A stretch of DNA of 22,061 nucleotides from an uncultured Anaerotruncus sp. (GCF_902490045.1 NZ_CABUCJ010000035.1:1-22061); one strand, 5' to 3'; shown: positions 1 to 7,308, counted from the first letter of the stretch. A program made the numbers and translations. The notes: generated by a model not told the origin, from the sequence alone.

Positions 1-2
1 TC

Positions 3-515
3 ACGGGGCTTTCAAACGCCTCCGCGCAGGGGGACCGCGCCGTCTGCGAAATCCTCGGGCGGCTCGGCGCCGACATCACGCGGGACGCGCGCGCCGTCCG
101 CTGCAGGGCGGCGAAGCTGCGCGGCTGCAAAATTGACGCGGGGCAGATTCCAGACCTCGTGCCGGTGCTCGCCGTGACGGCGGCGTTCGCCGAGGGGGAC
201 ACGGAGATCCACAACGCCGCGCGCCTGCGCATCAAGGAGAGCGACCGGCTTGCGTCGACCGCGGCGCTCCTGCGTTCGCTCGGCGGGTCGGCGGAGGAAT
301 TCCCCGACCGGCTCGTCGTCCACGGCGGCGGGCTGCGCGGCGGGGACGCGCAGGGCGTAAACGACCACCGCATCGTCATGGCGGCGGCGGTCGCGGCGCT
401 GGGGTGCGGAGAAAAAGTGTCCGTAACCGACGCACATGCAGTCAACAAATCCTATCCGGATTTCTTTGACGATCTCAAAAAGCTGGGAGGCCGCTGCGAT
501 GTCGACATGGGGTAA
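3..515 (+). CDS. aroA: 3-phosphoshikimate 1-carboxyvinyltransferase (EPSP synthase), 3' part only
   Basis: The gene starts left of the window; about 170 C-terminal residues are present. EPSP synthase transfers enolpyruvate from PEP to shikimate-3-phosphate in the cytoplasmic shikimate pathway. Family landmarks appear in order: SNASAQGD near the left edge, IPDLVPVLAVTA, the active-site segment RLRIKESDRL (fragment residues about 74-83), NDHRIVMAAAVAAL and, near the end, AVNKSYPDFF with the conserved lysine. The stop codon lies 14 bases beyond the aroC start codon, so the two are translationally coupled and convert shikimate-3-phosphate to chorismate in two successive steps. Identification is secure; the start and N-terminal half cannot be assessed. 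Confidence 0.95.
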   Translation, partial: TGLSNASAQGDRAVCEILGRLGADITRDARAVRCRAAKLRGCKIDAGQIPDLVPVLAVTAAFAEGDTEIHNAARLRIKESDRLASTAALLRSLGGSAEEFPDRLVVHGGGLRGGDAQGVNDHRIVMAAAVAALGCGEKVSVTDAHAVNKSYPDFFDDLKKLGGRCDVDMG

Positions 516-1605
516 TTATTTGAAAATTTCCATCTTTGGGGAGAGCCACGGCCCTGGCATCGGCGTCGTGATCGACGGGCTGCCGGCGGGGCTTTCCATC
601 GACCGGGAGGAGCTGGCCGCCTTTATGGCGCGGCGCGCGCCCGGCCGGGACAGGACCTCCACCCCCAGACGTGAAACCGACCGGCCCGAGCTGCTCTCGG
701 GGATCCGCGGCGACGTCACGACCGGCACGCCGCTGGCCGCCCTCATCCGCAACAACGACACCCACTCGTCCGACTACGGCGAGTTTTCCTCCACCGCGCG
801 GCCGGGCCACGCCGACTACACCGGCTTTCTTCGCTACGCGGGCCGGAACGACGTGCGCGGCGGCGGGCATTTTTCCGGAAGGCTGACCGCGCCCCTCGTC
901 TTCGCGGGAGGGATCGCGAAGCAGCTGCTCGCGCGGGAGGGCGTCTTTGTGGGCGCGCATATCGCGCGGTGCGCGGGCATCGCGGACGCGCCCTTCGACC
1001 CCGTCTCGCTCGACCGGGAGACGCTTTTGCGTCCCGGCGCGTCCAACTTCCCCACCCTGGACGCGGCGGCGGGCGAAAAGATGCGGGAGCAGATCGAAGC
1101 CGCGCGCATGTCCACCGATTCGGTGGGCGGCGTGGTCGAATGCGGCGTGGTCGGCTTCCCCGCCGGGATCGGTTCCCCGATGTTCGACGGGCTCGAAAAC
1201 CGCATCGCCTCGATCGTCTTCGGCATCCCGGCGGTCAAGGGGCTCGAATTCGGCGACGGATTTGCCGCCGCCGGGCTGCGCGGCAGCGAGCACAACGACC
1301 CCTTCCGTCTCGCGGGCGGGAGGGTCGTCACCGAAACGAACCACGCGGGCGGCATCCTCGGCGGCATCTCGTCGGGCATGCCAATCCTCCTGCGGGCCGC
1401 CTTCAAGCCTACCGCGTCGATTGCAAAGCCTCAGCGTACCGTCGATTTCCGCGAAAACGCCGAGCGGGAGCTGATCGTCAAGGGCAGGCACGACCCCTGC
1501 GTCGTGGTGCGCGCGGTGCCGGTCGTCGAGGCGGCCGCGGCGCTCGCGCTGGCCGACGCGCTGCTCGAGGCCAGGGGCTACGAGGGCCTCCAAAGCCGGG
1601 AGTGA
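499..1605 (+). CDS. aroC: Chorismate synthase
   Basis: This 368-residue FMN-dependent enzyme converts EPSP to chorismate, the branch point for Trp, Phe and Tyr. It has the family signatures: GNYLKISIFGESHG at the N-terminus, RPGHADYTG, GGGHFSGRLTAPLVFAGGIA near residue 120, and RHDPCVVVRAVPVVEA near the C-terminus. Length matches the usual 350-400. An upstream in-frame ATG at 436 exists, but the start at 499 places GGGAGG (485-490) eight bases ahead and begins MSTWGNYLKIS, as family members do. It overlaps the aroA stop by 17 bases. No clear terminator follows; the next promoter begins about 55 bases downstream. Confidence 0.97.
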   Translation: MSTWGNYLKISIFGESHGPGIGVVIDGLPAGLSIDREELAAFMARRAPGRDRTSTPRRETDRPELLSGIRGDVTTGTPLAALIRNNDTHSSDYGEFSSTARPGHADYTGFLRYAGRNDVRGGGHFSGRLTAPLVFAGGIAKQLLAREGVFVGAHIARCAGIADAPFDPVSLDRETLLRPGASNFPTLDAAAGEKMREQIEAARMSTDSVGGVVECGVVGFPAGIGSPMFDGLENRIASIVFGIPAVKGLEFGDGFAAAGLRGSEHNDPFRLAGGRVVTETNHAGGILGGISSGMPILLRAAFKPTASIAKPQRTVDFRENAERELIVKGRHDPCVVVRAVPVVEAAAALALADALLEARGYEGLQSRE

Positions 1606-1659
1606 CACCTTTTTTTGCCCCGGCGCATAGGATTTGTTGACCGGATTTTTCGCCGGGGC

Positions 1660-1688
1660 TTGACAACCCGGACGGATTGTGCTTTAAT
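1660..1688 (+). promoter_or_regulatory. Sigma-A type promoter of the T-box/trpXYZ unit
   Basis: TTGACA at 1660-1665, a 17-base spacer and TTTAAT at 1683-1688. This is one of the best promoter matches in the window. Initiation would fall near 1695, just ahead of the T-box leader. A 9-bp inverted repeat (1617-1625 with 1651-1659) ends one base before the -35 box; it has no U-tract on this strand. Confidence 0.8.
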
Positions 1689-1694
1689 ATTTGT

Positions 1695-1959
1695 CATAAA
1701 CCAAAGACGGAGAGATAAAACCGCAGGCGCACGCACAGAGAGCCGGGGCAGGCTGAGAGCCCGGCCGGAACGCGGGGCGGACAAATGGACTCCCGAGGGC
1801 GCGATGAAAGGCGAAAGCCGAGTATCCCGCGACGCAGGCCAGCGTTAACCGGCAAAGGGCGTGTTGGCGCTCTGATTGAGTGGATGTGTTTCACGGCGCA
1901 TCAATCAAGGTGGTACCGCAGGTTTGACACCTGTCCTTGCAGAAGGACGGGTGTTTTTT
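1695..1959 (+). ncRNA. T-box leader, probable tryptophan specifier (UGG)
   Basis: The leader has the expected T-box order. An AGAGA element lies near 1711 and a purine-rich apical part of stem I at about 1735-1764. The sequence AAATGGACTCCCGAG (1783-1797) places a TGG triplet at 1786-1788, where the specifier is expected. A stem-III-like pairing follows (1873-1879 with 1901-1907), then the T-box AAGGTGGTACCGCA (1907-1920) and a terminator. T-boxes bind uncharged tRNA: the specifier reads the anticodon and the TGGN bulge pairs with the acceptor end, favouring the antiterminator. TGG is the Trp codon, which agrees with the downstream TrpXYZ-type importer. The class is clear from sequence; the specifier assignment rests on position by eye, without a folded model. 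Confidence 0.9.
1927..1959 (+). terminator. T-box intrinsic terminator
   Basis: A 12-bp stem (1927-1938 with 1943-1954, one G-T pair) closed by GCAG and followed by a run of T. Its left arm begins seven bases after the T-box motif, so it should compete with the antiterminator. Confidence 0.85.
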
Positions 1960-2012
1960 GTTGCTTTCCGGAGAGCGGCAGATGGTCAAACCCCCGGCAG
2001 GGTCCCACCCCA

Positions 2013-2039
2013 ACATAAAATTTTCACCAAATTTTATGT
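2013..2039 (+). other. AT-rich hairpin directly before the trpX ribosome binding site
   Basis: ACATAAAATTT (2013-2023) pairs perfectly with AAATTTTATGT (2029-2039) across a five-base loop, immediately upstream of AAGGAG (2042-2047). There is no U-tract after it, so it is not a terminator. It could set ribosome access or protect the 5' end of a processed message; its role is unknown. Confidence 0.5.
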
Positions 2040-2055
2040 GTAAGGAGAAATCATC

Positions 2056-3099
2056 ATGAAAAAGCTGTTTGCTTTGCTGCTCACCCTCTCCCTTTCCCTC
2101 TCGCTCCTCGCGGGCTGCGGTTCCGCCCCGTCGGAACCCGCCGCGCCCTCCGATAACGCCGCGTCCGCCTCCGAGGCCGCTCCCGCCGAGGACGCCGCGC
2201 CCGAAAGCGGCAAAAAGCTCCAGGTCGGTATTGTGCAGGTCATGGAACACCCCTCCCTCGACCAGATCCGCACCTCCTTCCTGGATGAGATGGCGCGGCT
2301 CGGCTACGGGGAAGACAAGGTCGACTACGACTACCAGAACGCCTCGGGCGACACCTCCAACCTCAACACGATCTGCCAGAAGTTCGCGGGCGACCGGAAG
2401 GACCTGATCGTCGCGATCGCGACCCCGTCGGCGCAGGCCGCGGCCTCCAACGCGCCGGAGATCCCGCTCGTCTTCTCCGCCGTCACCGACCCGGTCGCCG
2501 CCAAGCTGGTGGCCGACCCCGATAAGCCCGACGGCATCATCACCGGCACCTCCGACGCGATCCCGGTCGACCAGGTGTTCGCGCTGATGCAGCAGCTCAC
2601 CCCCGGCGTCGAGACGGTCGGCATGCTCTACAACCTCGGCGAGGTCAACTCGGTGTCGGTCATCGAGGAGGCCAAGGCCTACTGCGACGCGAACAGCCTC
2701 AAATACGTCGAGGCGAACGTCACCAACTCGGGCGAGGTCCAGCAGGCGGCGCAGGCGCTCGCCGGCAAGTGCCAGGCGCTCTACTCCCCCATCGACAACA
2801 CCGTCGCCACCGCGATGCCCGCGCTGGCCGAGGTCGCCAAGGCCGCGAAGATTCCCGTCTACGTCGGCGCCGACTCGATGGTCATCGACGGCGGGCTGGC
2901 AACGATCGGCGTCAACTACGTCCAGCTCGGCAATCAGACCGCGGCCATGGCCGTGCAGGTGCTCGAGGGCACGCCCGTGTCGGAGATTCCCGTTGAGACG
3001 CTCCGGAACTTCGCGACCGTCGTCAACACCACCACCGCCGAGGCGATCGGCGTGACCATCCCCGACGAGCTTCTCTCCACCGCGCAGGTGGTCGAATAA
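2056..3099 (+). CDS. trpX: ABC transporter substrate-binding lipoprotein, TrpX type (ABC_sub_bind family)
   Basis: This 347-residue extracellular binding protein has a lipoprotein signal peptide (MKKLF, hydrophobic core, lipobox LAGC with lipidated Cys21) and an Ala/Glu/Pro-rich linker to about residue 52. The two-lobed binding domain then starts with KKLQVGIVQVMEHPSLD. The fold and the company of a BPD_transp_2-type permease and an ATPase match the TrpXYZ-type importers known from Firmicutes. The tryptophan call relies mainly on the T-box in front, because ABC_sub_bind proteins bind various ligands. AAGGAG precedes the ATG by eight bases. A stem-loop lies between this gene and the permease gene. 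Confidence 0.85.
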   Translation: MKKLFALLLTLSLSLSLLAGCGSAPSEPAAPSDNAASASEAAPAEDAAPESGKKLQVGIVQVMEHPSLDQIRTSFLDEMARLGYGEDKVDYDYQNASGDTSNLNTICQKFAGDRKDLIVAIATPSAQAAASNAPEIPLVFSAVTDPVAAKLVADPDKPDGIITGTSDAIPVDQVFALMQQLTPGVETVGMLYNLGEVNSVSVIEEAKAYCDANSLKYVEANVTNSGEVQQAAQALAGKCQALYSPIDNTVATAMPALAEVAKAAKIPVYVGADSMVIDGGLATIGVNYVQLGNQTAAMAVQVLEGTPVSEIPVETLRNFATVVNTTTAEAIGVTIPDELLSTAQVVE

Positions 3100-3118
3100 T
3101 CCATTACCGCCGTGCGAT

Positions 3119-3144
3119 CGTGCGGGACCGTCCGGTCCCGCACG
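3119..3144 (+). other. Strong stem-loop between binding-protein and permease genes
   Basis: CGTGCGGGACC (3119-3129) pairs perfectly with GGTCCCGCACG (3134-3144) across GTCC. No T-run follows, so it is unlikely to end transcription. In binding-protein-dependent transporters such a 3' stem often protects the binding-protein part of the mRNA and raises its level over the permease; that role here is inference. Confidence 0.6.
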
Positions 3145-3172
3145 GTTTCGCGTCCGCAGGAGGTTTTGCCAT

Positions 3173-4069
3173 ATGACCCTGTTCGCCCTGCAGGGCGCCG
3201 TGGAATTGGGGCTCATCTACGCGCTCGTCGCGCTCGGCCTCTTCGTCTCCTACCGCGTCCTCGATATCCCCGACCTGACGGTCGACGGCAGCTTCACCCT
3301 CGGCGCGGCCGTCTCCGCCGTCTTCACCGACGCCGCCCACCCCTGGCTCGGCATCCTGTTCGCCGTCGCGGCGGGCTGGTGCGCCGGCATGGTGAGCGCC
3401 TTTTTGCAGACCAAGCTGAAAATCCAGCCGATCCTCGCGGGCATCCTCGCGATGACCGGGCTCTATTCCATCAACCTGCGGGTGATGGGCGGACGCTCGA
3501 TGGTCTCCCTGCTCCGGGTGGACACCGTCTTTACCCCCGTCTCAGGGTTCGCCTTCGGCAAGCTGCTCGCCGTGCTCGCCGCGGCGGCGCTCGTCTGCCT
3601 CCTCCTCGTCCTCTTCTTCCGCACCTCGACGGGGCTGTGCATCCGCGCCACCGGCGACAACGAGACGATGGTGCGCTCCTCCTCGATCAACACCGACCGG
3701 ATGAAATTCCTCGGCCTCGGCCTTGCCAACGCCCTCGTCGGGCTTTCGGGCGGGCTGATCGCCCAGTACCAGAACTCCGCCGACATGAACACCGGCGTCG
3801 GCATGGTCGTCATCGGGCTCGCCTCCCTCATCATCGGTGAGGCGATCTTCGGCAAGCCCAGCGTCCCCCGCAACATCCTCGCCGTCGTGCTCGGCGCGAT
3901 CATCTACCGCATCATCTACGCGTTCGTCATGGCGCGCGGCATGGCGGCCTCCGACCTCAAGCTGATTTCGGCGGTCATCGTCACGCTGGCGATCTCCTAT
4001 CCGGTGGTGGCCGACCGCTGCCGGCTCCATAAACTGATGAAGGAGGCGGCCAAGGATGTTGGAGCTTAG
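3173..4069 (+). CDS. trpY: ABC transporter permease, TrpY type (BPD_transp_2 family)
   Basis: A 298-residue integral membrane protein with about eight hydrophobic segments. It starts MTLFALQGAVELGLIYALVA and contains the early-loop motif DIPDLTVDGSFTLGA that is typical of permeases paired with ABC_sub_bind proteins. It also has RATGDNETMVRSSSINTDR and GLANALVGLSGGLIAQYQ, the cytoplasmic loop region where the ATPase docks. It forms the membrane pore for the ligand bound by the lipoprotein upstream. AGGAGG (3158-3163) lies nine bases before the ATG. The last 14 bases overlap the ATPase gene, so subunit synthesis is coupled. Confidence 0.9.
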   Translation: MTLFALQGAVELGLIYALVALGLFVSYRVLDIPDLTVDGSFTLGAAVSAVFTDAAHPWLGILFAVAAGWCAGMVSAFLQTKLKIQPILAGILAMTGLYSINLRVMGGRSMVSLLRVDTVFTPVSGFAFGKLLAVLAAAALVCLLLVLFFRTSTGLCIRATGDNETMVRSSSINTDRMKFLGLGLANALVGLSGGLIAQYQNSADMNTGVGMVVIGLASLIIGEAIFGKPSVPRNILAVVLGAIIYRIIYAFVMARGMAASDLKLISAVIVTLAISYPVVADRCRLHKLMKEAAKDVGA

Positions 4070-4850
4070 AAAGGTCCACAAATCCTTCTTCCCCGGCACC
4101 CCCAACGAGCGGCGTGCCCTCGTGGACGTCGACCTCGTCCTCGCGCCGGGCGACTTTGTCACGATTATCGGCGGCAACGGCGCGGGCAAGTCCACCCTCT
4201 TCAACGCGATTGCCGGAAATTTTCTCATCGACGCGGGAAATATCCTGCTCGACGGCAAAAACATCACCTTCCTGCGGGACTACAAGCGCGCGCGGCAGAT
4301 CGGGCGGCTCTTCCAGGACCCGCTGGCGGGCACCGCGCCCAACATGACGATCGAGGAAAACCTCGCGATGGCCTACCTGCGCGGCATCAAGAAGGGGGTA
4401 AGCCTCGGCCTCAGCAAAAAGGACGAGGAATTTTTCCGCGAAAAGCTCTCCGAGCTGGGGCTTGGGCTGGAGGACCGGCTCAAAACCAAGATGGGCCTTC
4501 TTTCGGGCGGCCAGCGGCAGGCGGTGACGCTCATGATGGCGACGATCGTGCCGCCCAAGCTGCTGCTGCTCGACGAGCACACGGCGGCGCTCGACCCGGG
4601 CACCGCCGAGAAGGTCTCCGAGCTCACCCGAAAAATCGTCGAGCGGGACCGTATCACGACGATGATGATCACCCACAACATGCAGCAGTCGCTCGAGATG
4701 GGAAACCGCACGATTATGATGGACGAAGGGCGCGTCGTCCTCGACCTGTCGGGAGAGGAGCGCGCCGGCATGACGGTCGACGGGCTGCTCGAGCTTTTCC
4801 GCGCCCACAGCGAAACCGAGGGGGACAACGACCGCCTCCTGCTCTCCTGA
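4056..4850 (+). CDS. trpZ: ABC transporter ATP-binding protein, TrpZ type
   Basis: A 264-residue nucleotide-binding subunit with all expected motifs: Walker A GGNGAGKST (residues 39-47), Q-loop Gln87, signature LSGGQRQ (149-155), Walker B LLLLDE ending at Glu174, a D-loop ALDP, and switch His207 in MITHN. It energises uptake by the preceding permease and binding protein. AAGGAGG inside the permease gene precedes the ATG by nine bases. It is the last gene of the T-box operon and is followed by a strong two-way terminator. Confidence 0.93.
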   Translation: MLELRKVHKSFFPGTPNERRALVDVDLVLAPGDFVTIIGGNGAGKSTLFNAIAGNFLIDAGNILLDGKNITFLRDYKRARQIGRLFQDPLAGTAPNMTIEENLAMAYLRGIKKGVSLGLSKKDEEFFREKLSELGLGLEDRLKTKMGLLSGGQRQAVTLMMATIVPPKLLLLDEHTAALDPGTAEKVSELTRKIVERDRITTMMITHNMQQSLEMGNRTIMMDEGRVVLDLSGEERAGMTVDGLLELFRAHSETEGDNDRLLLS

Positions 4851-4877
4851 GCGCACGCGCCCGGCATATCCCGAAAT

Positions 4878-4910
4878 AAAAAACAACCGCCCGTCGGGCG
4901 GTTGTTTTTT
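4878..4910. terminator. Bidirectional terminator between trpZ and the convergent membrane-protein gene
   Basis: AAAAAACAACCGCCC (4878-4892) pairs perfectly with GGGCGGTTGTTTTTT (4896-4910) across a three-base loop. The A-run on one side and T-run on the other make it work for trpZ (+) and for the gene ending at 4918 (-). Confidence 0.93.
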
Positions 4911-4917
4911 ATGTAGG

Positions 4918-5181
4918 TCAGCTGCCGGCGGGCGGGTCCCCGGGCGTGCCGGAGCCCTGCGGGGCGGCGGGCGGCCGCTGCCCCGCGTGGTCCTCGAGCG
5001 CGTCCTTTACGGCGCCGCGCAGGACGCGGTAGAGCCAGTCGCCCGTGGCGGGGTCCATCCGCGCATCGCGGATGCCGTTTTTGACGGCCGCCTTGATGAT
5101 CAGGTAGAAGATCCAGAGAAAAAGCGCGTAGAGGCCGATGACCAAAAGAAACGGAAGAAAGCTTGCCGCCACCATACTCAT
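4918..5181 (-). CDS. Small single-helix membrane protein, function unknown
   Basis: An 87-residue protein starting MSMVAASFLPFLLVIG. One long hydrophobic segment (about residues 5-30) is followed by a positively charged stretch (KAAVKNGIRDAR) and a Pro/Gly/Ala-rich tail. It would sit in the membrane with a short N-terminus. I do not recognise a family. Its ATG overlaps the TGA of the ATP-grasp gene as ATGA, and AAGGAG lies eight bases upstream inside that gene. An in-frame GTG seven codons earlier lacks a ribosome site. The coupling suggests it acts with the ATP-grasp protein, perhaps as a membrane anchor; that is inference. Confidence 0.75.
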   Translation of the reverse strand: MSMVAASFLPFLLVIGLYALFLWIFYLIIKAAVKNGIRDARMDPATGDWLYRVLRGAVKDALEDHAGQRPPAAPQGSGTPGDPPAGS

Positions 5182-6212
5182 GAGGATTCTCCTTTCTGAC
5201 ACGGGGGCGGAAGCCCCCTGACGGCCGCGTCAAAGCGCGGGACGAGCCCCAGGCGGTCGGGGCCGAGGTGCACCTGAAACTGGTAGATATCGTGTCCGGG
5301 GAAGTGGTTCGCCTCGATCATGACGGGACGGTCTTCGGTGATCGCCACGTCCCAGCCGATATAGCCGAGCTCGGGGATGTGCAGCGCGGCCTTTTTGACG
5401 AGGTCGACCGCCTCATGGTACATCGGGATTTCGCAGCCGATCAAATCGACGCCCGTCATCGGGTGCTGGAAATACGCCTTGCCGTCCTTGTCGGCGCCGG
5501 GGGTGCAGATTTTGCCCGTCTGCTCGTCCACCAGCACCGCCATGCCGCCGCTGTTGAGGTTGTCGACCCGCTTGCCGTTGCCGATGCGCATGCTCGAGAA
5601 GACGAGGCGCGCCTCCCCCCCGCGGCTGATCGTCACAAGGCGCAGGGTGTTGACCGACAGCGGGTAGATGCGGCTGATGTCCGGGTGCTGGACGATGAAC
5701 TCCTCGACGAGGTACTGTCTTCCCTCCCGGAGCATGTCGTAGAGCCCGACGATCCGCGTGCCCGTCTCGATGAACTCGATGCCGCGCCCGCAGGTGCCGT
5801 CGAGCGGCTTTGCGACGACGCGGGGATGTTCCTCGCAGAACTGCTCGAACCCGGCGCGGTCGGCCTCCCGCAGGTCGATCCAGTCGCGCCCGTGGTAGCC
5901 GTCGAACCGCCTGAGGAACTCGACCTTGTCCTCGAGCAGGTGCCAGTGCTCGCGGGGGTTTAGAAGGCGCACATACTCGTTGTTTTTGCCGCGCGTGATG
6001 TAGGTCTTCCGCTGGGCGGCGGTGAGGTTATAGAATTCAAAAACGAGGTAGTCCATATATCCCGCCTGGTATTTGAAGCCGCAGGCGGCCATATCCACAA
6101 GCGTGGGCAGCACGCCCCTGCCCGTTCGTTCCTTTACGGTGCGCGCGGTGTCCAGCATCGCGCCGAAATCCATTCCTGCGATGCGCTTTGCCACATATTT
6201 GAGATTCGGCAT
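5178..6212 (-). CDS. Sugar-transfer-associated ATP-grasp protein
   Basis: A 344-residue protein resembling the ATPgrasp_ST family, enzymes related to RimK/D-Ala-ligase-type carboxylate-amine ligases and often found near surface-polysaccharide genes. Visible features: N-terminal helical part, VAKPLDGTCGRGIE (133-146) as the ATP-binding loop, YLVEEFI, NTLRLVTI (188-195), DNLNSGGMAV (217-226) and MIEANHFPG (298-306) with the metal-binding Glu/Asn. The substrate is unknown. The start is set at MPNLKYVAKRI, because the in-frame extension upstream is Pro/Arg-rich and non-conserved in character. No sugar-transfer genes are nearby; its only partner is the coupled small membrane protein downstream. 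Confidence 0.85.
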   Translation of the reverse strand: MPNLKYVAKRIAGMDFGAMLDTARTVKERTGRGVLPTLVDMAACGFKYQAGYMDYLVFEFYNLTAAQRKTYITRGKNNEYVRLLNPREHWHLLEDKVEFLRRFDGYHGRDWIDLREADRAGFEQFCEEHPRVVAKPLDGTCGRGIEFIETGTRIVGLYDMLREGRQYLVEEFIVQHPDISRIYPLSVNTLRLVTISRGGEARLVFSSMRIGNGKRVDNLNSGGMAVLVDEQTGKICTPGADKDGKAYFQHPMTGVDLIGCEIPMYHEAVDLVKKAALHIPELGYIGWDVAITEDRPVMIEANHFPGHDIYQFQVHLGPDRLGLVPRFDAAVRGLPPPCQKGESS

Positions 6213-6249
6213 GGCCTCACACGTCCCTTCCCCTGCCGGGCTGCATTCT

Positions 6250-6313
6250 GGGGCCGCGGCCCCGCCCGTCAGCGGCGGGCGCGGAGTTCGTTCGCGGCGC
6301 GGCAGGCCGCGCC
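6250..6313 (-). other. GC-rich hairpins in the ATP-grasp mRNA leader
   Basis: Between the promoter and the start codon lie three compact stems: 6250-6263 (GGGGCCGCGGCCCC), 6263-6268 with 6276-6281, and 6296-6303 with 6306-6313. They would form a strongly folded leader of about 110 nt. No known riboswitch consensus was recognised. Confidence 0.4.
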
Positions 6314-6330
6314 ATTTAGAAAGTGTGCTA

Positions 6331-6359
6331 ATGATACCACAAAAACCGTCATTTTTCAA
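6331..6359 (-). promoter_or_regulatory. Promoter of the ATP-grasp/small membrane protein pair
   Basis: On the minus strand TTGAAA (6359-6354), a 17-base spacer and TATCAT (6336-6331). Transcription would start near 6324. Confidence 0.7.
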
Positions 6360-6452
6360 CAGGCGGTTTTCCTTGCAGTAAAATCGAAGGCGCCGCGCAC
6401 TGTTTGTTTGCAGGTGATTCCTGCCATCAAATTACGAATGAATGAGGTAACT

Positions 6453-7277
6453 ATGAAAAAAGTACTGACGCTTTTACTCGCCCTCGCCACCGCCGCCTCC
6501 CTCGCAGCCTGCGGCGCGCCCGAAACGCCCGCCGAGCCGGGTGCGCCGGCGCCCTCCGCTTCCGAACCCGCGGAGGAGTCCTCGAATCCGGAGGAAAATG
6601 AGGCGGAACCCGCCGCCCTGCCCGGACAGGAGCGGTTTTCCGTGGCGGACGCCTCCCGCTTCCTCGGCACTGTCGAGGACTTCGCGGTGGACGACGCGGG
6701 ACAGACCGTCCTGCTGATGCGCCGGGCCGCCGGCTCCGGCCTTCTGCCGGAACTGAAGGTGACCCTCACGGAGAACACCAGCTACAGCTTTGACGGCACC
6801 CAGCTGGGCAACGGCGCGTTCCTCGAGGTCTATTACGGCGGGGAACCGGACGAGACGGGCGCGGTGGACGCCATCGCGGTCAACGACCTGATCTCGGAGG
6901 ACCTCGTCATCTACAACGGCACGCTCGCCGAGATCACCCCCGACCCCGAAAAGGAAGGCAGCGGCTCCCTTCTGCTCGACCCGCTGACGGAAAACGGGAT
7001 GCAGTACGTCTTCCACTATGATGAAAGCACCCAGTTTTACCTCGACTTTGCCTCCCTCAAGGCGGGCGACAAGCTGCATGTGCTCCACAGCCCCGCTTCG
7101 ACCCGCAGCCTGCCTCCCCAGAGCGCCGCGTGGGAGATCTCCCCCTACACCGCGCCCGAGGCGGGCGAGCTGCCCATGCCTGCGGCGGACGCTCCTACGG
7201 ACGGCGGGGACGCGCTCGTCGAGGCGCCGCTCGGCGCCCCGGAAACCCCCATCGCGTCCGAGCCCGCCGCGAAATAG
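6453..7277 (+). CDS. Lipoprotein with two tandem beta-rich repeats, function unknown
   Basis: A 274-residue exported lipoprotein: signal peptide starting MKKVLTLLL, lipobox LAAC with Cys20, a Glu/Pro/Ala linker to about residue 60, then two similar domains (about 71-143 and 153-229). Each runs GT[VL] ... VLL/SLLL ... a TENTSYSF/DESTQFYL strand ... LGNGAFLEVYY/LKAGDKLHVLH. This suggests an internal duplication of a small OB-like beta barrel. A Pro/Ala-rich tail follows. No catalytic motif is visible and no family is claimed. The ATG at 6453 is chosen because it starts a canonical signal peptide and follows GAGGTAA; an earlier in-frame ATG would spoil the signal peptide. It is transcribed divergently from the ATP-grasp gene. 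Confidence 0.85.
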   Translation: MKKVLTLLLALATAASLAACGAPETPAEPGAPAPSASEPAEESSNPEENEAEPAALPGQERFSVADASRFLGTVEDFAVDDAGQTVLLMRRAAGSGLLPELKVTLTENTSYSFDGTQLGNGAFLEVYYGGEPDETGAVDAIAVNDLISEDLVIYNGTLAEITPDPEKEGSGSLLLDPLTENGMQYVFHYDESTQFYLDFASLKAGDKLHVLHSPASTRSLPPQSAAWEISPYTAPEAGELPMPAADAPTDGGDALVEAPLGAPETPIASEPAAK

Positions 7278-7308
7278 TCCCTCCCGGGACGCCCGGCAGG
7301 CGCGCGGG

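Noticed and set aside
475..1608. Long minus-strand open frame opposite aroC
   Set aside because: It lies fully antisense to a clear chorismate synthase, is rich in Arg/Gly/Asp, has no recognisable motif, and is expected from GC-rich third positions.
1617..1659. Intrinsic terminator after aroC
   Set aside because: The 9-bp inverted repeat has a 25-base loop, and the T-run precedes rather than follows it on the coding strand.
1891..3216. 441-codon minus-strand frame opposite trpX
   Set aside because: Composition is dominated by Gly, Arg, Val and Asp. It runs through the T-box terminator and promoter-proximal leader and mirrors the true lipoprotein gene.
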